From Rotaria socialis (taxonomy: Eukaryota; Rotifera; Eurotatoria; Philodinida; Philodinidae), in contig CAJNYU010001015.1 of the NCBI GenBank assembly GCA_905331475.1, positions 1 to 64,000 of the forward strand: a stretch of DNA of 64,000 nt. The letters run 5' to 3'. Below, piece after piece: positions 1-11,742 of this stretch. The notes under the pieces were generated by a model that saw nothing but the letters and a program-made list of their open reading frames with translations, was not told the DNA's origin and made no database searches. Positions within the stretch are counted from its first letter, which is position 1; each line of letters opens with the position of its first letter. A program made the translations under genes and the position numbers.

Positions 1-120
1 ATTTAAAATACCCTTTTTATCAAATACCCTTTTTCTCAAAAACCCTTAAAGGGTTTATGCGGTTCTCCTAAACCCTTTAAGGGTTTAGGAAAATTTTCCG
101 AATGTATTAGGGTTTCTTAT
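1..120. repeat. Palindromic AAACCCTTTAAGGGTTT motifs
   Basis: Two near-perfect 17-bp palindromes of the form AAACCCTT(T)AAGGGTTT lie at 40-56 and 70-86, with partial copies (CCCTTTTT) before them. The same motif recurs near 2228-2240, 2266-2280 and 2298-2309 beside the large fold-back structure. This end of the window may therefore be a fragment of the same repeat family. It does not look like the bdelloid telomere repeat, and no gene is visible here. Confidence 0.6.
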
Positions 121-143
121 TCTACGAATTTTTTTTACAGTGT

Positions 144-286
144 ACCTTCGGTCGATCCTTACAAAAAACTATTTTTTTTCTAAAAAAGTCTCTCTCTCTC
201 CTCAAAAAGAGGGAAAAGCATAATTTCAAAAAACTAACAACGCCATCGTGTTCCCCGACCCCGACTACCTTCGGTCGACCCTTACA
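144..286 (+). repeat. Direct 20-bp repeat pair
   Basis: ACCTTCGGTCGATCCTTACA at 144-163 is repeated at 267-286 with one mismatch (GACC for GATC). Between the copies lies a CT/AG-rich stretch. The role is unknown; it may belong to the terminal part of a decayed repeat. Confidence 0.55.
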
Positions 287-1385
287 CTACAGATATTGTC
301 TGAGGTTTGTTAAGTTTATTCATCTACTTTCCTATTGGACGAACTGTAACGGTATTTACCGTTACGGCTCACTTTATGTACTTTATCCTCTTTGTCTATA
401 TCCGCCCAAGTGTGATCGCTCTCGCGTATATAAGGGAATGTAATTAAAGGAAATGTACGACTAGAGATGTGCAGATGACACAATACACCATCATGCCGAC
501 GGTCATAGGCGACACTCTCTATGTTCGTCACACGAACGAACGAACACATTTAACTCGTTTTTCGTATAATACCCTCCTTTCAGTAGAGGGAATAAACATG
601 TTAATCCAATCATTTTCTCACAATGCTGCCATTCATGCATCGATACACTTTTCATTTCGTACCTGTTTCGTAAAACATAACGGTATGATAAAGAGGCGCT
701 AATCTCTCTAATAAATTTTGAATCATTTCGAGCTAAACTTCAATCCGTACATTGTTTAAAAATCAAAAGCAGATGGCTTCACGTGAGCAACTTCATACAA
801 AAACTTTGAGCTAAATCAATCTGAAAGATATTATGGTGATTGAGGATTTATTCCAAACGTGCTGTGATATTCAGAAAAAAAGTTTGTTTTTACATCCATC
901 CAAAAGAACAAATTAAAGTAGGCATTTTGCTTCAATATATTGATATTCTTCCTTTACTTGGTTGAAAATAAGCTCAAAATAATGTAAGTAGTAACATTTC
1001 AAAAATAATTTCAGCTTGTCTTTAATTTAGGTCAGTCACCACAGCTAATGGAAAATAAGGGTGATTTACTTATATATTTGTATCTTTTCTTTTATTTACT
1101 TCCATTCAAAATTCAAAATGAAAATGGAAGTATCAAAACTTTCTCTGTGATTATTTCCTTCCTTTTATTTCGGTCCATTGGTGCAATGTATTCAAAGTGA
1201 ATATATCGTTTCACATATGTCTTTATAAATCTTATATTTTTCTAGTTTTAGTTCCATATCAAACAAATAGTGTAAGTATAAAACTATTTTATAAATAACT
1301 ATTTCTTTTTTTTATTTAGATTCGTCGAAACTATACATGGGAAAGAGCTATGAAGGTCGATTTCTGACATATGGGACAACCCAGT
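287..1385. other. No recognisable gene
   Basis: AT-rich sequence. Open frames near 316-702 exist on both strands but lack family resemblance, and I found no supporting splice structure. Confidence 0.5.
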
Positions 1386-2180
1386 CAGACAAGCGCCTTG
1401 AAAAATGCGTTACAGCGAATACATATTTTGACGCTTTCATATTGTAAGACGTTAAAACATCTTAACATTTCGTAAAAACGCCGTATTTATGATTTCATAC
1501 ATTTTGCATCTACATCTCCTAATAGAATTTTTTTATGACCCGCACCCTATACAACTCTCCAGACAAATATGTGCTATTTTTAACAGATGTACTTATAAAG
1601 ATTTAAAAAATTGATCAACAATTTTATAAAAGTATAAGAAATATATACGATATAGATTTCTAGAAAAATAAGAAATATGTTAGAAAATTTTTGAAAAAAT
1701 GGAAAAAAATCTTTTTAAATCGTTTTAATTTTTTTTTGAGGAAATATATTTCTAAGACAAATTTTTCCTAATTTATTTGAATATTTAAAAAAATAATTTT
1801 TATTTCCAAAGAAATAATTTTTTCAATGCAAAATATTTGTATTTTTTTCATGAAAATCAAAAATGTAATAACAATTGTCCCGCTTAACTTTATATCATTT
1901 TCAGTTTCGTATAAAATTTCGTTCGATTTAAGTAGCATTTCTTACTTCATCTTGTTATCGTACGACTGACCGAATGGATAACATCTTAAACTATCAACCA
2001 ATTAATCTCATGATTGAACCTAGGACAACGCAGTAAGTTCCAAAACCTTCATTTTAATCTGGTAGTAGATTACAAAAAATACGTTGTGAGCTGCATTGTA
2101 AACACAAACGAAAAATACTCATTTGTTTTTGGATTCTTTTTTCTGAAAGATTGTTAACGCTTTTTTAAGGCGCTTGTCTG
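1386..2180. mobile_element. Non-autonomous TIR element, about 795 bp
   Basis: The ends form an inverted repeat of about 26 bp. CAGACAAGCGCCTT followed by GAAAAATGCGTTA at 1386-1412 matches the reverse complement of 2153-2180, with small differences. The interior is AT-rich with no coding frame. No convincing target-site duplication is visible, so the superfamily is undetermined. The right end lies immediately left of the palindromic motifs and the fold-back structure. Confidence 0.55.
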
Positions 2181-2227
2181 AATGAGAATTGTAAAAAAAA
2201 GCTTTTTTGGTATGGAAAAAAAGTGAT

Positions 2228-2310
2228 AAACCCTTTTAGGCGTATGGGACAAAATTAATATACCATTTAAAGGGTTTATGAAAGTGCAACGTATCATAAA
2301 CCCTTTAAGC
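2228..2310. repeat. Second cluster of AAACCCTTT palindromic motifs
   Basis: Half-sites and near-palindromes of AAACCCTTTAAGGGTTT lie at 2228-2240, 2266-2280 and 2298-2309, resembling those at 40-86. They precede a stretch with GTGCTG repeats (2325-2385). That stretch has an inverted counterpart at 4675-4740, so these motifs may be the outer edge of the 2.3-4.75 kb structure. Confidence 0.5.
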
Positions 2311-2534
2311 AGGGGGGAAGTGCTGGCTCCAAGCACCAAAATTTATTATAAAGTGCTGACGGTGCTGAAAGATGCTAAAGGTGTTAGTAGTTGCCGAAAA
2401 GCTATAGAAAAATAAAGGAGTAGTATACGACATGATGAGTTAATTCTCTGCTAAACTCATTGTTTTTCCACAATCTTGTTGAATACACTAATTCCATAAT
2501 CAAATCAGAGGCGTGCCAAATTAGAAACCTGAAC

Positions 2535-4326
2535 ACTAAAAAACCTGCACTTAATGTTATTAACTTAAGAGTCATCATTGAATTACGATTATTTTCCAGG
2601 AGTTTACTGTGTATTTTATGAAAAATCAGTTTTTAACATCCGGGGTACCTAACTCTCAAGGATCGAAAAAAAGTTTCATTCTAATTTTAGTGCGAGTAGT
2701 TATATTTCGATAAAGTTAAGTTTCCTGATCACAAATATCATCTTAGATTTTAAAATTCATTGGATACTAAGAAAGATCTGAAGCACTCTCGGGAAGACTT
2801 AAAAACAGCTATTGGCTCAAAGGTCCACGAATATTCGTTTTATACTGTTTGAAAATAGACCACTTCGATACAGAATGTTTTTGCCTATCAGAGTATATAA
2901 GAACGGCTTAGATATTCAAATTTTGTTTTATCGATAAATACTAAATACCGCCCCGATTGCGTCATGCAGTTAGAAATAATACTATTCTCAATTTCATAAA
3001 GTGTAGCCTTTCGAAGTTCACCAGAAAGATTGTCTTACCAGATACGTATTTAAATGTGCTCTTTCTAATGAAAGAGTTTTCAACTTAAAACTCGATGTAA
3101 TGTAAAGCGTTTTCGCTCCAATACTAGTGTTGGAATCGAATTTCTGCCATTGCTTGCCTGATACTTGATAGTTTCAAACAGAATAATTCCTATGCGACTG
3201 AATATAAATATTATTTTTGTTTTAAGCACAAAATCTAATCCTGTTTCATTTTTTTTACAACATTTTTTTTCGGTCAGATTTTCACCCCTGGTCCCCGTCA
3301 TGGATAACGAAAAACAAACTTACCACAAAAACCATGTGGACAATGTGAATAGTTTCCAAACTTTGGGAATGATGTTTGAGATAAAGTAGATCAATTAATA
3401 ATCAATCAAACAGTTGTTTTGAATAAAATATTTTGTTTTCAGATGAGCCTGAACGGGACCAGACGTAAAAATCTGACCGAAAACAAAATTTGTAGAAATA
3501 ATTAAATCGAATTAGATTTTGTGCTTAAAACAAATATAATATTTATATTCAGTCGCGTAGGAATTATTCTGTTTGAAACTATCAAGTATCAGGCAAGCAA
3601 TGACAGAAATTCGATTCCAACACTAGTATTGCAGCGAAAACGCTTTACATTACATCGAGTTTTAAGTTGAAAACTTTTTCACTAGCAAGAGCAAATTTAA
3701 ATACGTATCTGGTAAGACAATCTTTCTGTTAAACTTCGAAAAGCTACACTTCATAAGACTGAGAATAGCATTATTTCTGACTGCATGACGCAATCGGAGT
3801 GGTATTTAGTATTTATCGATAAAACAAANAATCTTACTGGTACACCTCGAAAAACTATGCTTCATAAGACTGAGAAAAGCAGTATTTGTACCTGTATGAC
3901 CCGATCGGGGCTGGTATTTAAAATTTATCGAGAGAAAAAAGATTGAATATCTAGGTCGTTCTTATATATTCTGACAGAGAAAAACATTGTACATTTAACA
4001 GACCTATTTTCAAACAGTATAAATCGAATATTCATGGGTCTTCAGGTCAGAAATTGTTTTTAACGCTCTGAGAGAGTGCTTCATATCTTTCTTATTGTTC
4101 AATGAAATTCAAAACTGAGACAATAATTGTAATCAGAAAGCTTAACTTTATGGAAATATAACTATCTATATTAAAACCAGCAAAGAAAAGGTTTCTCGAC
4201 CCTTGAGGGGGGCTCCAGGTGTTAAAAATTGATTTTTCATGAAATACAAAATAAAATTGGAAAATAATCAGAATTCAATGATGATTTTCAAGCTAATAAA
4301 ATTATGTGCAGGCTTTTTTTACCAAG
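2535..4326. mobile_element. Large fold-back (long inverted repeat) structure
   Basis: Two arms of roughly 770 and 880 bp face each other, about 2535-3303 and 3444-4326, separated by about 140 bp. Easily seen matches are the stretch starting CTCGATGTAATGTAAAGC at 3091 against 3640-3660, and AATACGTATCTGGTAAGACA near 3045 against 3703. Identity is moderate (many substitutions), so the element is old. The right arm is longer because a stretch of about 105 bp is present twice (3725-3828 and 3835-3935), with one ambiguous base (3829) at the junction. The open frames inside are mirror shadows of each other rather than genes. Outer GTGCTG-rich segments (2325-2385, 4675-4740) extend the symmetry. Confidence 0.75.
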
Positions 4327-4784
4327 GAGTATGAGATTTCGTACAATGTTTTTTTTTGATAACTCAGAGAAAGCAGAAGCTGCACAAATGAAATGGTGAT
4401 AAAATGAAAAGTAAACTTCTGAAAAATAATCAGAGCGTATTGTTAGTTGTCACACTAATAAAAGAAGGATCAAACTTTTTGATATATCATTTTGCAATTT
4501 GATATACGATTACTTTCGAAGGATGTTTTTCTTTTTCTGCTGGCTTTTTTAGTCTGAAATAATTCTCATTCAGATTCAGTGAATAATTCAAAAACAAATT
4601 CACCTCTACTATTGAAAATGAAGGTAGTTTTCCCGATTTATTTCCATACCACTGAAGTAAATCTCACTATAGAAAAGGTGCTGAAGGTGCTGAAAAGGTG
4701 CTGAGGTGCTGGGGGTTCCAAACCTGCACTTTCCCCCTTGCCTTTAAGAGTATATTAATATACGTTTTTTATGTACAGTGTGTG

Positions 4785-6010
4785 CAGGCCTCGTAAGCTA
4801 TCAGTTCTCGTTTATACTATTCTTCGTCATGTTGGTCTTGATTTGGAGTCAGATCGACGAACTTCTAACAGGTATTGGTGCATATCGTTGTGAAAATGCA
4901 CATAAATGAACTGATGTTTTCATGTCAAGTGATATAGAAGTATTTTAGGATGAAGGTCGAGGTGGTAATGGTAACCATCATGAAATATTCTATAATATAT
5001 TTCCAAAACTAGAAACAGATGCAAAAGTTTTCACTATCGAATCTTGCTCACGTAAATCAACTGACTTCACAGGCACTGATTTTGCGAACTATGTTCATGC
5101 AAAATTCTACGAAATAACACAGACGGAAAAACTCAATGATGTTTTAGTGCGATCTGAAGACAGTTGTCGTATAGATCTTCTTCGTTTGGGAGCCCAATTT
5201 CAACCAAATATCCAAAGTCCGTATTTTGAAGGTAATGAAAGGCAGGACGTAGTCACTCATCGCCAAGAATTCATTTCTTATTTTCTTCTAAAGAAATTTT
5301 TTTTATTACAAGATAAGTGATGAGAGTCAAGCAGTATGGAAAAATCCGCCAAGCAATCCTACTATCCTTATCTGTAAATAGAGCATGATTTTTTATTTTA
5401 AAATTAAAACAAATTTCTTTTTTTCTTTAGTTCATAATGAGTTCACTTTTAAGCGCGGAGACGTGTCAGTCAAAAGATGGGCAGTACACGGTTATACTCG
5501 TTTTTACTCAAAAGGTCGTGGGTGTTCACATATGATCAGCGACTTCTTTCTTTAACATCCTAATGGCCCATTCAATGCGTGAGTATAGCATTAATAATTT
5601 CAAGAAAGGATTAGATATGAAGTGTCCGGTAGATTCTATAAAATATGTTGAGGATTCAGGTAAACTCATCATTGTATCCTGTCGTTTTACTTCAGGCAAG
5701 TATCGTGGACAGACTAAAGGTTTGCGTGAAATGGCGAAAGAACTGAAGGTGCCTGTTCATCCTTCAATCTGGTTAGCTGAACTACGAAATCTACTTTCCC
5801 AGCATCCTGCTTTTCAAAATGTATCAAAGTTAGAAATACTAGGGAGGAAGTATAATGTTCAGGTGATTTTTTTGTCCAAAGTTTCACTGTGAACTCAATG
5901 CAAAACTAGATATGAATGATGAAATAGCTATAAATCTAAACACTTTTACTGAATTCTTAATGTTAAATACGAATGAAAGAGTTTCAAAAGTTTATCGTTA
6001 CTTAAAATAA
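4785..6010 (+). pseudogene. Decayed DDE-superfamily transposase
   Basis: Conceptual translation, with frame changes, gives ordered blocks that I recognise from a DDE transposase family found in fungi and invertebrates. They are PRKLSVLVYTILRHVGLDLE (about 4786), DEGRGGNGNHHEIFYNIF (about 4950), RGDVSVKRWAVHGYTRFYSK then GRGCSHMISDFF (about 5457-5555), REYSINNFKKGLDMKCPVD (about 5578), KGLREMAKELKVPVHPS (about 5719) and CPKFHCELNA (about 5875). It is broken. The position expected to hold the first catalytic Asp reads VHNE. A segment between HPNGPF and HSMREYS, which should carry the second Asp, is missing. The frame shifts before CPKFHCELNA, and the residues after it, where the catalytic Glu should lie, do not match. 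Stops interrupt it near 5554 and 5320. The family assignment is from memory of motifs, not a search. It sits immediately right of the fold-back structure. Confidence 0.6.
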
Positions 6011-6682
6011 GCAAAAACTCGATTTTTCCTTAAAAAGCTGAGATAGTCATTTTTTTTATTTATTCAAGTTTTTTAGTATTCTGAACTTTTTTCAGGTAAA
6101 AATTACTCAAAAAAACAATTTCAAGGTGATATTTGTGATCAGCTCGTCAAGTTCTATCCAACCATGTACAATATAAGAGTGAAAAAAATTTTGCTCGACT
6201 TTTGCTCTGAGTGCACCTTACATCGATAATCTAAGTTGTATTCAAAATTACTGTTCATATCTTTTAGAAAGTTACTTTGATGTTATATCTGTGATTTTTG
6301 AGGAACTACAAAAAAATTGTGAGGATTTCATTCATTACCATTCGTGATGGTCAGATTCACGAACATCTGTCATACACATACATGAATGTACATACATAAA
6401 ACGTTATCGCATCTTTATCTGGTATATTGACCTTACTTTTTTTCTTTCCATCCGCATTTTTTTATTGTAATTCTATAACTTTACCTTTGCTCGTGCTACA
6501 CGCTTTGAAGTCATTCTGTTAGTAAAGCACACCAGGCTAATCGGCTATGCATTAATTGCGTGGGGGGGGGGGATGTAAGCCAATTAGTGAAAAATGACTG
6601 CAGCGTAGAGCAATGGAAATTTTATTGTCTCATTTTTATTGTGTTTTCAAATTGCAGTCACTTTTCAATTAAGAAGCAATCA
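6011..6682. other. No recognisable gene
   Basis: AT-rich. A run of ten G occurs at about 6562-6572 within GCGTGGGGGG..., which is unusual here. Nothing else is supported. Confidence 0.45.
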
Positions 6683-6903
6683 TCCCATGTAAAAAAATTT
6701 CCCATTGTAAGCTATTTTTAAGCGACTTAAAATAGCTTTTTTCAGAAAATTCTGCTCGTAAAACGCTTCTCAACAAATCTTACTGAGATCTCTTTTCATG
6801 TTCAACATTTTACAAAGTACTTTAAATATGGTAATAATATATCAATGCGTAAAACAGTTTTTTATTTGTGTATGATGATAGTGAGAAAATTATTATGATT
6901 TTA

Positions 6904-9190
6904 TTACGATGATTCCACCAAATTTTGAAATCGAATAAAAGTTGCGTAGTTGTTGGATTGTAGATAAAACACACACTTCTCGATGATTTGATTTGCTTTG
7001 ATGATACAAGTAGTTGTACCAGAAGAAGTCATGCCCATCTCAATGGCTTCGTACTCATATTGCTCATCATCAGTGTCACAGTCAAAATAAAAACTAGATG
7101 CAAGTGAAAATATTTGAAGAAGTATATCTCCACCATCAACTGTGACTATGCGATGAATCCGTCCGAAATGGATCTCATTGTCAGCTCGATAAAGTATAGT
7201 TGAATCATCCACATGCTTGTCCCGACAATAATTGCTTGCAGTAAATCGAACTCGGCCAATGCAAACTATTGAATAGAACTTAGTAGTACATGAAAATAAT
7301 TCAGAAATCCTTGGATCAGTAATACGCAATGAGTGTCGTGGTTTGATAAGAGATGATGATTGTTCAGCAGAATGACAATTGTTTATCAAATTCAAAAGAA
7401 AATCTCGCAGACCAGAATGCATAATAGGATCACCGAGCTGAAAACAAGCACTTCTTAAATACAGCAAATTGTTCATTATCTCGGGGGCATGCAGAGTTGT
7501 GCTTTTTGTTGACCGAGTGATAAATCCTAGAATTGGCAAAGTAAAATCGCAAATTGATATCAATTATAAAGAAGAAATGCTAATTTCAGTATTCAATTTA
7601 TCTCCAAGATTTATGAGTTATGACAGGTAATAATACAAAGTGTCGATCATTGCTAGTAGTTGGAAAGTAATAATCCAGTGAATAAGCATAGTATGTACAT
7701 TCCTTTCAAAAATGCATAAACAACCAAGAAATTTAGATCCCTATGATGGCAAAATAGTCTGTGCCATGTTTCCAGCATTCCGGTAAAGTTTGTGGCATCT
7801 TCTAGCGTCTTTCTAAAGCAGTGTTGCAGAAATTCTCCGGCATAATCTTCGTCTTGAGGTATTTGAAAACAATCTGTTATCACTTTCCCATAAAAAAATC
7901 TTTGAAAATCTAGAGAATTGCCATTCAAACGAAAAAACTAGGGTCAACAAGTTACATATGATATTCCATGAAATTTTATGCCAAGATCGTCGGTTCTATC
8001 AAGTTTGATAAGGTTTTGATAAAGATTGTGAAAATGACCAAAATCCATATAGAATTATACAACCATAATCCATTATCAAGAGTTCTAACCGTAACCTGTT
8101 GAAATCTTAAGGATATCCGAGCGAAATATATTTTTACTTCCGGCCATTACCCGCGATAAGCTTCATGATAGTTTAAGTATAAGTTCAATCCAACACAATA
8201 GAAGCCTGACTAAGTTTTGAGCTAAAACTGATGAAACCAGCTTATACACTTAGCTTGATTCATTTTGACCTAGAAAAGCTTTTTCCGACTTTGAATTAAA
8301 GTAAAAAGTTAACCATTAATATTCCACTGTCAATTGTCTCTAGTATGAAGTGTGCTTGAAAAATTTTATTATTACCAGTTTGTACATCATCATCATCACA
8401 ATCATCAACAATTTGTTCATCAATAACTAACTGTTTTTCTGAGTTTGAATCCGACGAACAATCGACATCCTTCAGAATGCGTGCTGTGTTGGCTACTTCC
8501 GGAACAGAAGATGTTGTAGTTACAAACAATATTGTTAATGAGATGATAGGCACAACAATTGAAACATTAGCATGTGGTATATTTTTAGATTTATCACCAC
8601 CAACATGAACGACTTTACGTTTCGTACTTGATGAATCACACGAATCATTATCATCAATCGCTAATCTTTTAGTTGCACATTTTCGTACAACAGCTGCCGA
8701 TGGTACAGACAATGATGTTGACGATGATGATGATGATGGAAGAGTTGTTGATGATGATGATCGAAGAGTTGATGAAGATTTAGATCATGGCAATGTTTCT
8801 TCAATAACAGTTTTTGTTGCTTCACATTGGTCCTTTGTACCTATTATATGAAGACAACAATAAGATCATAATTAAATGTTTTAGTGATTTTAATTAAATA
8901 TTTGTAAAACGATTGCATTTCGATCGACTAAATTTTCTCATGTAGAATTATAAACTATCTATAACAATATTTATTTTACAATGGTCGAACGTACCGAGAA
9001 CGATTATTTTACCACGACCACGATCACATCTTGTTTTTCCATTCAAAGAAACGTCATCACGAACTTTTAGTTTGTTTTTATTTCGATGAAAAATCAAATC
9101 TTTATAATTGATTATGTGAAGGGCTACATCTTTTGTTTTTGCTAATACGTATTGAATCTTCGTACTGCCGTTGTCTTGCTGTGTCACCAT
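6904..9190 (-). pseudogene. Decayed multi-exon transposon-like gene
   Basis: Minus-strand coding remnants occur in order. A first segment from the ATG at 9190 starts MVTQQDNGSTKIQYVLA and runs to RGRGKIIVLG. A plausible splice (donor near 8999, acceptor to 8840) gives GTKDQCEATKTVIEETLP, then an in-frame TGA (8785-8787). Beyond it comes a Ser- and Asp-rich linker (8300-8785). A segment at 7653-7920 follows, then a long final segment 6904-7563 ending CIIKANQIIEKCVFYLQ and FIRFQNLVE. The final segment resembles, to my eye, the C-terminal region of animal transposon proteins that carry surface-expressed phrases such as LYRADNEIHFGRI. I cannot name the superfamily, and a BEN-type domain in the middle is only a guess. 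The in-frame stop and missing joins argue that it is no longer functional. Confidence 0.4.
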
Positions 9191-10092
9191 TTGATTCGGA
9201 AAACGAAACAAAACGATAATAAGAAGCTGAACGTAAACGATAAATTAGTTCTGAAACAATAAATTTAACAAGACAATTATTTTTAATTATTCGTCTACAA
9301 GAAACAAATAAATATCTAAACATAGCATAGTATGACGTTGCTTATTCAAATAGGTCAGCTATAAAAGAAAATACTTGACTAAAACTATTTCACTTTTTTC
9401 TTTTTTTTCACATATTTTCTCTGCTCTATTTTTCCTATGAAATATTCAATGTTATCAATCGATATAGGGGTACTTGAATATAACGACATCTGTCGAAGAG
9501 AAAAATAATGAAAAAGAAGCGGAAAAATCTTTATGATCACTAGCCATTTTAGTATTTGGCTTTTAAAATCTAAACTATTTGATCTACTTGATCTATTTGT
9601 ACTACAAAGTATCAGTATTGTAAGAAAATTTTTATAAATCGTACGGTGAAGAAAGACAAAAGACAGAAGGTTCTCTCTTTAGATACATCAATATGATGAC
9701 ACCGATGGGCACAACGGCATTATGTAGAACCAAATTTGAGTATAATGTACAGGTATTTTTATTTTTATTTTTATCTTCATTTTCATTTTCATTTTCATTT
9801 ATTTTATTCGAAGTAGTTCGAATCAGTATGCAACTTTTGCTTTTTTTTAAACAAGATTCTCTCTGTTTTCTTTTCGTTGCAGCTTTTTCAGATAGTAAAT
9901 ATTCTTGTACAGTATGAAAACGACAACAAATCATTCGTTTGATATATTATATGATTGGTTTTCAATTTAAATGATTGATTTTATCAATTGTCATGTTGGT
10001 TGGCATCAAAAAGTTAGTTTGAACCGAGAATAGAAAGAATAACAATCTTTGTGCAGCAATGATAAGTACGTATTTTATTTTCTAATATTTTT
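9191..10092. other. Region upstream of the decayed gene, no clear gene
   Basis: A minus-strand open frame at 9632-9934 (100 codons) contains a repetitive Asn/Glu/Lys tract produced by a TTTTCA repeat on the plus strand. It could be an upstream exon of the decayed gene, but I cannot join it. A polypyrimidine microsatellite-like stretch lies at 9752-9800. Confidence 0.3.
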
Positions 10093-10796
10093 GGTATATC
10101 TCTACATACTTCTACATGTCTCATAGTACTTCTAACTAGTAATGCTGTCTGGTTTCCTTGGTAGAATCAATGTCGGTAGACGAGGCGATCAAATATATGA
10201 GAGCATTGCAGAAGAGGTCGAGGATCATGTGCATGTGCATTTATTCTGTCAGTTGAAAAACCGATATAGATAGTAAAAGTGGGAAATGGTATTCATATAT
10301 TTACATATTTCTATAAGTTTCGATGTACTTCAACTTCCCATGTTGCGAATACCCGATCAATTTTTGCGGTAAACCGCGGTATTTATCCGTTCTACGGTAA
10401 TGGGAGCCGGTAACCGGGCCGGTAAAATCGCGGTTAACCGCCGATTTTCATGAGGTTTTTATTACATGGGTTATTTCCAAAGTGGTGTCATTGATTAGGA
10501 GGTGTTTTGGAACTTAAAATACATAGCAATTTCCAGCGACACTTTAGAAATAGGTTGAAGTACATCGAGACTTATAGAAATATGTAAATATATGAATACC
10601 ATTTCCCATTTTTACTATCTATATCGGTTTTTCAACTGACAGAATAAATACACATGCATATGATCCTCGATCTCGTCTACAATGTTCTTATATATTTGAT
10701 AGCCTCGTCTACCGACATTGATTCTGCCAAGGAAACCAGACGAGCATTACTAGTTAGAAGTACTACGCGACGTGTAGAAGTATGTAGGGATATACC
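10093..10796. mobile_element. Hairpin (fold-back) element, 704 bp
   Basis: Arms of about 243 bp (10093-10335 and 10553-10796) are inverted copies with high identity. For example, the left arm begins GGTATATCTCTACATACTTC and the right arm ends with its near-perfect complement. The loop of about 215 bp contains a GC-rich palindromic cluster (GGTAAACCGCGG, CCGGTAACCGGGCCGG, CGCGGTTAACCGCC at 10368-10443), strikingly unlike its AT-rich surroundings. No obvious target duplication. Confidence 0.75.
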
Positions 10797-10859
10797 AGAG
10801 ATCAAACAAAAAGAAATGTGCTGCTTAAAGTGCTTATTAGCGCTTAAAATCATAATTCT

Positions 10860-11045
10860 AAGAATTTTATATCGCTTAAAAATGTGCACTGGAAAGTGCT
10901 GAAAAGGTTAATTAATTATGTGCTTAAAAGCGCTGATGTCTATGATCTTAAGCACCTTTAGTGCCTTAAAAATGTGCGCTGAAAGGTGCTGTTTAAGCGA
11001 AAATTTAAGCTGTATTAAGCCAGCTTTTTCGCTGAAATTTTTACA
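10860..11045. repeat. GTGCTG / GCTTAAAA interspersed repeats
   Basis: Imperfect repeats of GTGCTGAAA and GCGCTTAAAA-like words, similar to the GTGCTGAAGG-type stretches at 2325-2385 and 4675-4740. This suggests a shared repeat family in the first 11 kb. Confidence 0.45.
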
Positions 11046-11050
11046 TGGGA

Positions 11051-11742
11051 AGATTACGAACTGATAATCAAGGAAAATCATTCGAAAATTTACCTAACAC
11101 AACCAAAATCATATCATTATATGTTACAATAATCTATTTTGTTCTAACTAAAGAAGCTTTTTTATGGCATTCGAAAAATCATTTCTGTTGAATTCCAACA
11201 AAAATATCTCGAAAGCAGCAATGCTATTGAATTGGTTTGCTTTTGCTACTGACATCGATGATTATGCCTATGGCTTGAAATTTTTCAATCAAATTAACTT
11301 TTACACTCATCTCAGTTAGAATATAAAGTGACAGCTTCACTAAATCCACTAATCTTATTTTTATACCGCCTTTGATACCGTTTCGACTAATTTTATTTTA
11401 TATAATCAGATTTTTATTCTGAACAATATACTCAATAAAACGCTTGTAATGTATTGCGAAATATAGTCGCTTTTAAATACACAATATAGTTTGAGTTATT
11501 TATTTTTAACGTACATATATTAATAAACAACTATCGTATTTGTTATGTGAATAATAAAGTACATGTTTTGTAAGAGAAATGTTTTTCGAGGTCTCCTTTA
11601 ATTTGTTTCTTAATAAGTTCCTCTCCGAGAGAGATTATGATAGCCGTACTAAAATATCTAAACATTTTGAGTTTAAATTGATTGGATGCCTAGTATAGAC
11701 TCATTGAAATGAATGAATAACTGAGAGGAAAATGCAATCAAG
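11051..11742. other. No recognisable gene
   Basis: AT-rich intergenic DNA without a supportable coding frame. Confidence 0.5.

Larger units (their letters stand above)
6683..11050. mobile_element. Possible outer boundaries of an old 4.4-kb element
   Basis: TCCCATGTAAAAA at 6683 is followed by sequence rich in AAGC and GCTT. An inverted match (TTTTTACATGGGA) ends at 11050 and is likewise preceded by GCTTAAAA-type sequence. A decayed transposon-like gene lies between (6904-9190, minus). No target-site duplication is visible, and a hairpin element at 10093-10796 is nested inside. The pairing may be coincidental. Confidence 0.25.

Noticed and set aside
1..120. Telomere repeat array
   Set aside because: The repeated word is palindromic and not tandem; it does not match known animal telomere repeats.
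3080..3389. Open frames on both strands in the fold-back arm (73-74 codons)
   Set aside because: They overlap each other within inverted-repeat arms, show no family resemblance and have chance-like composition.
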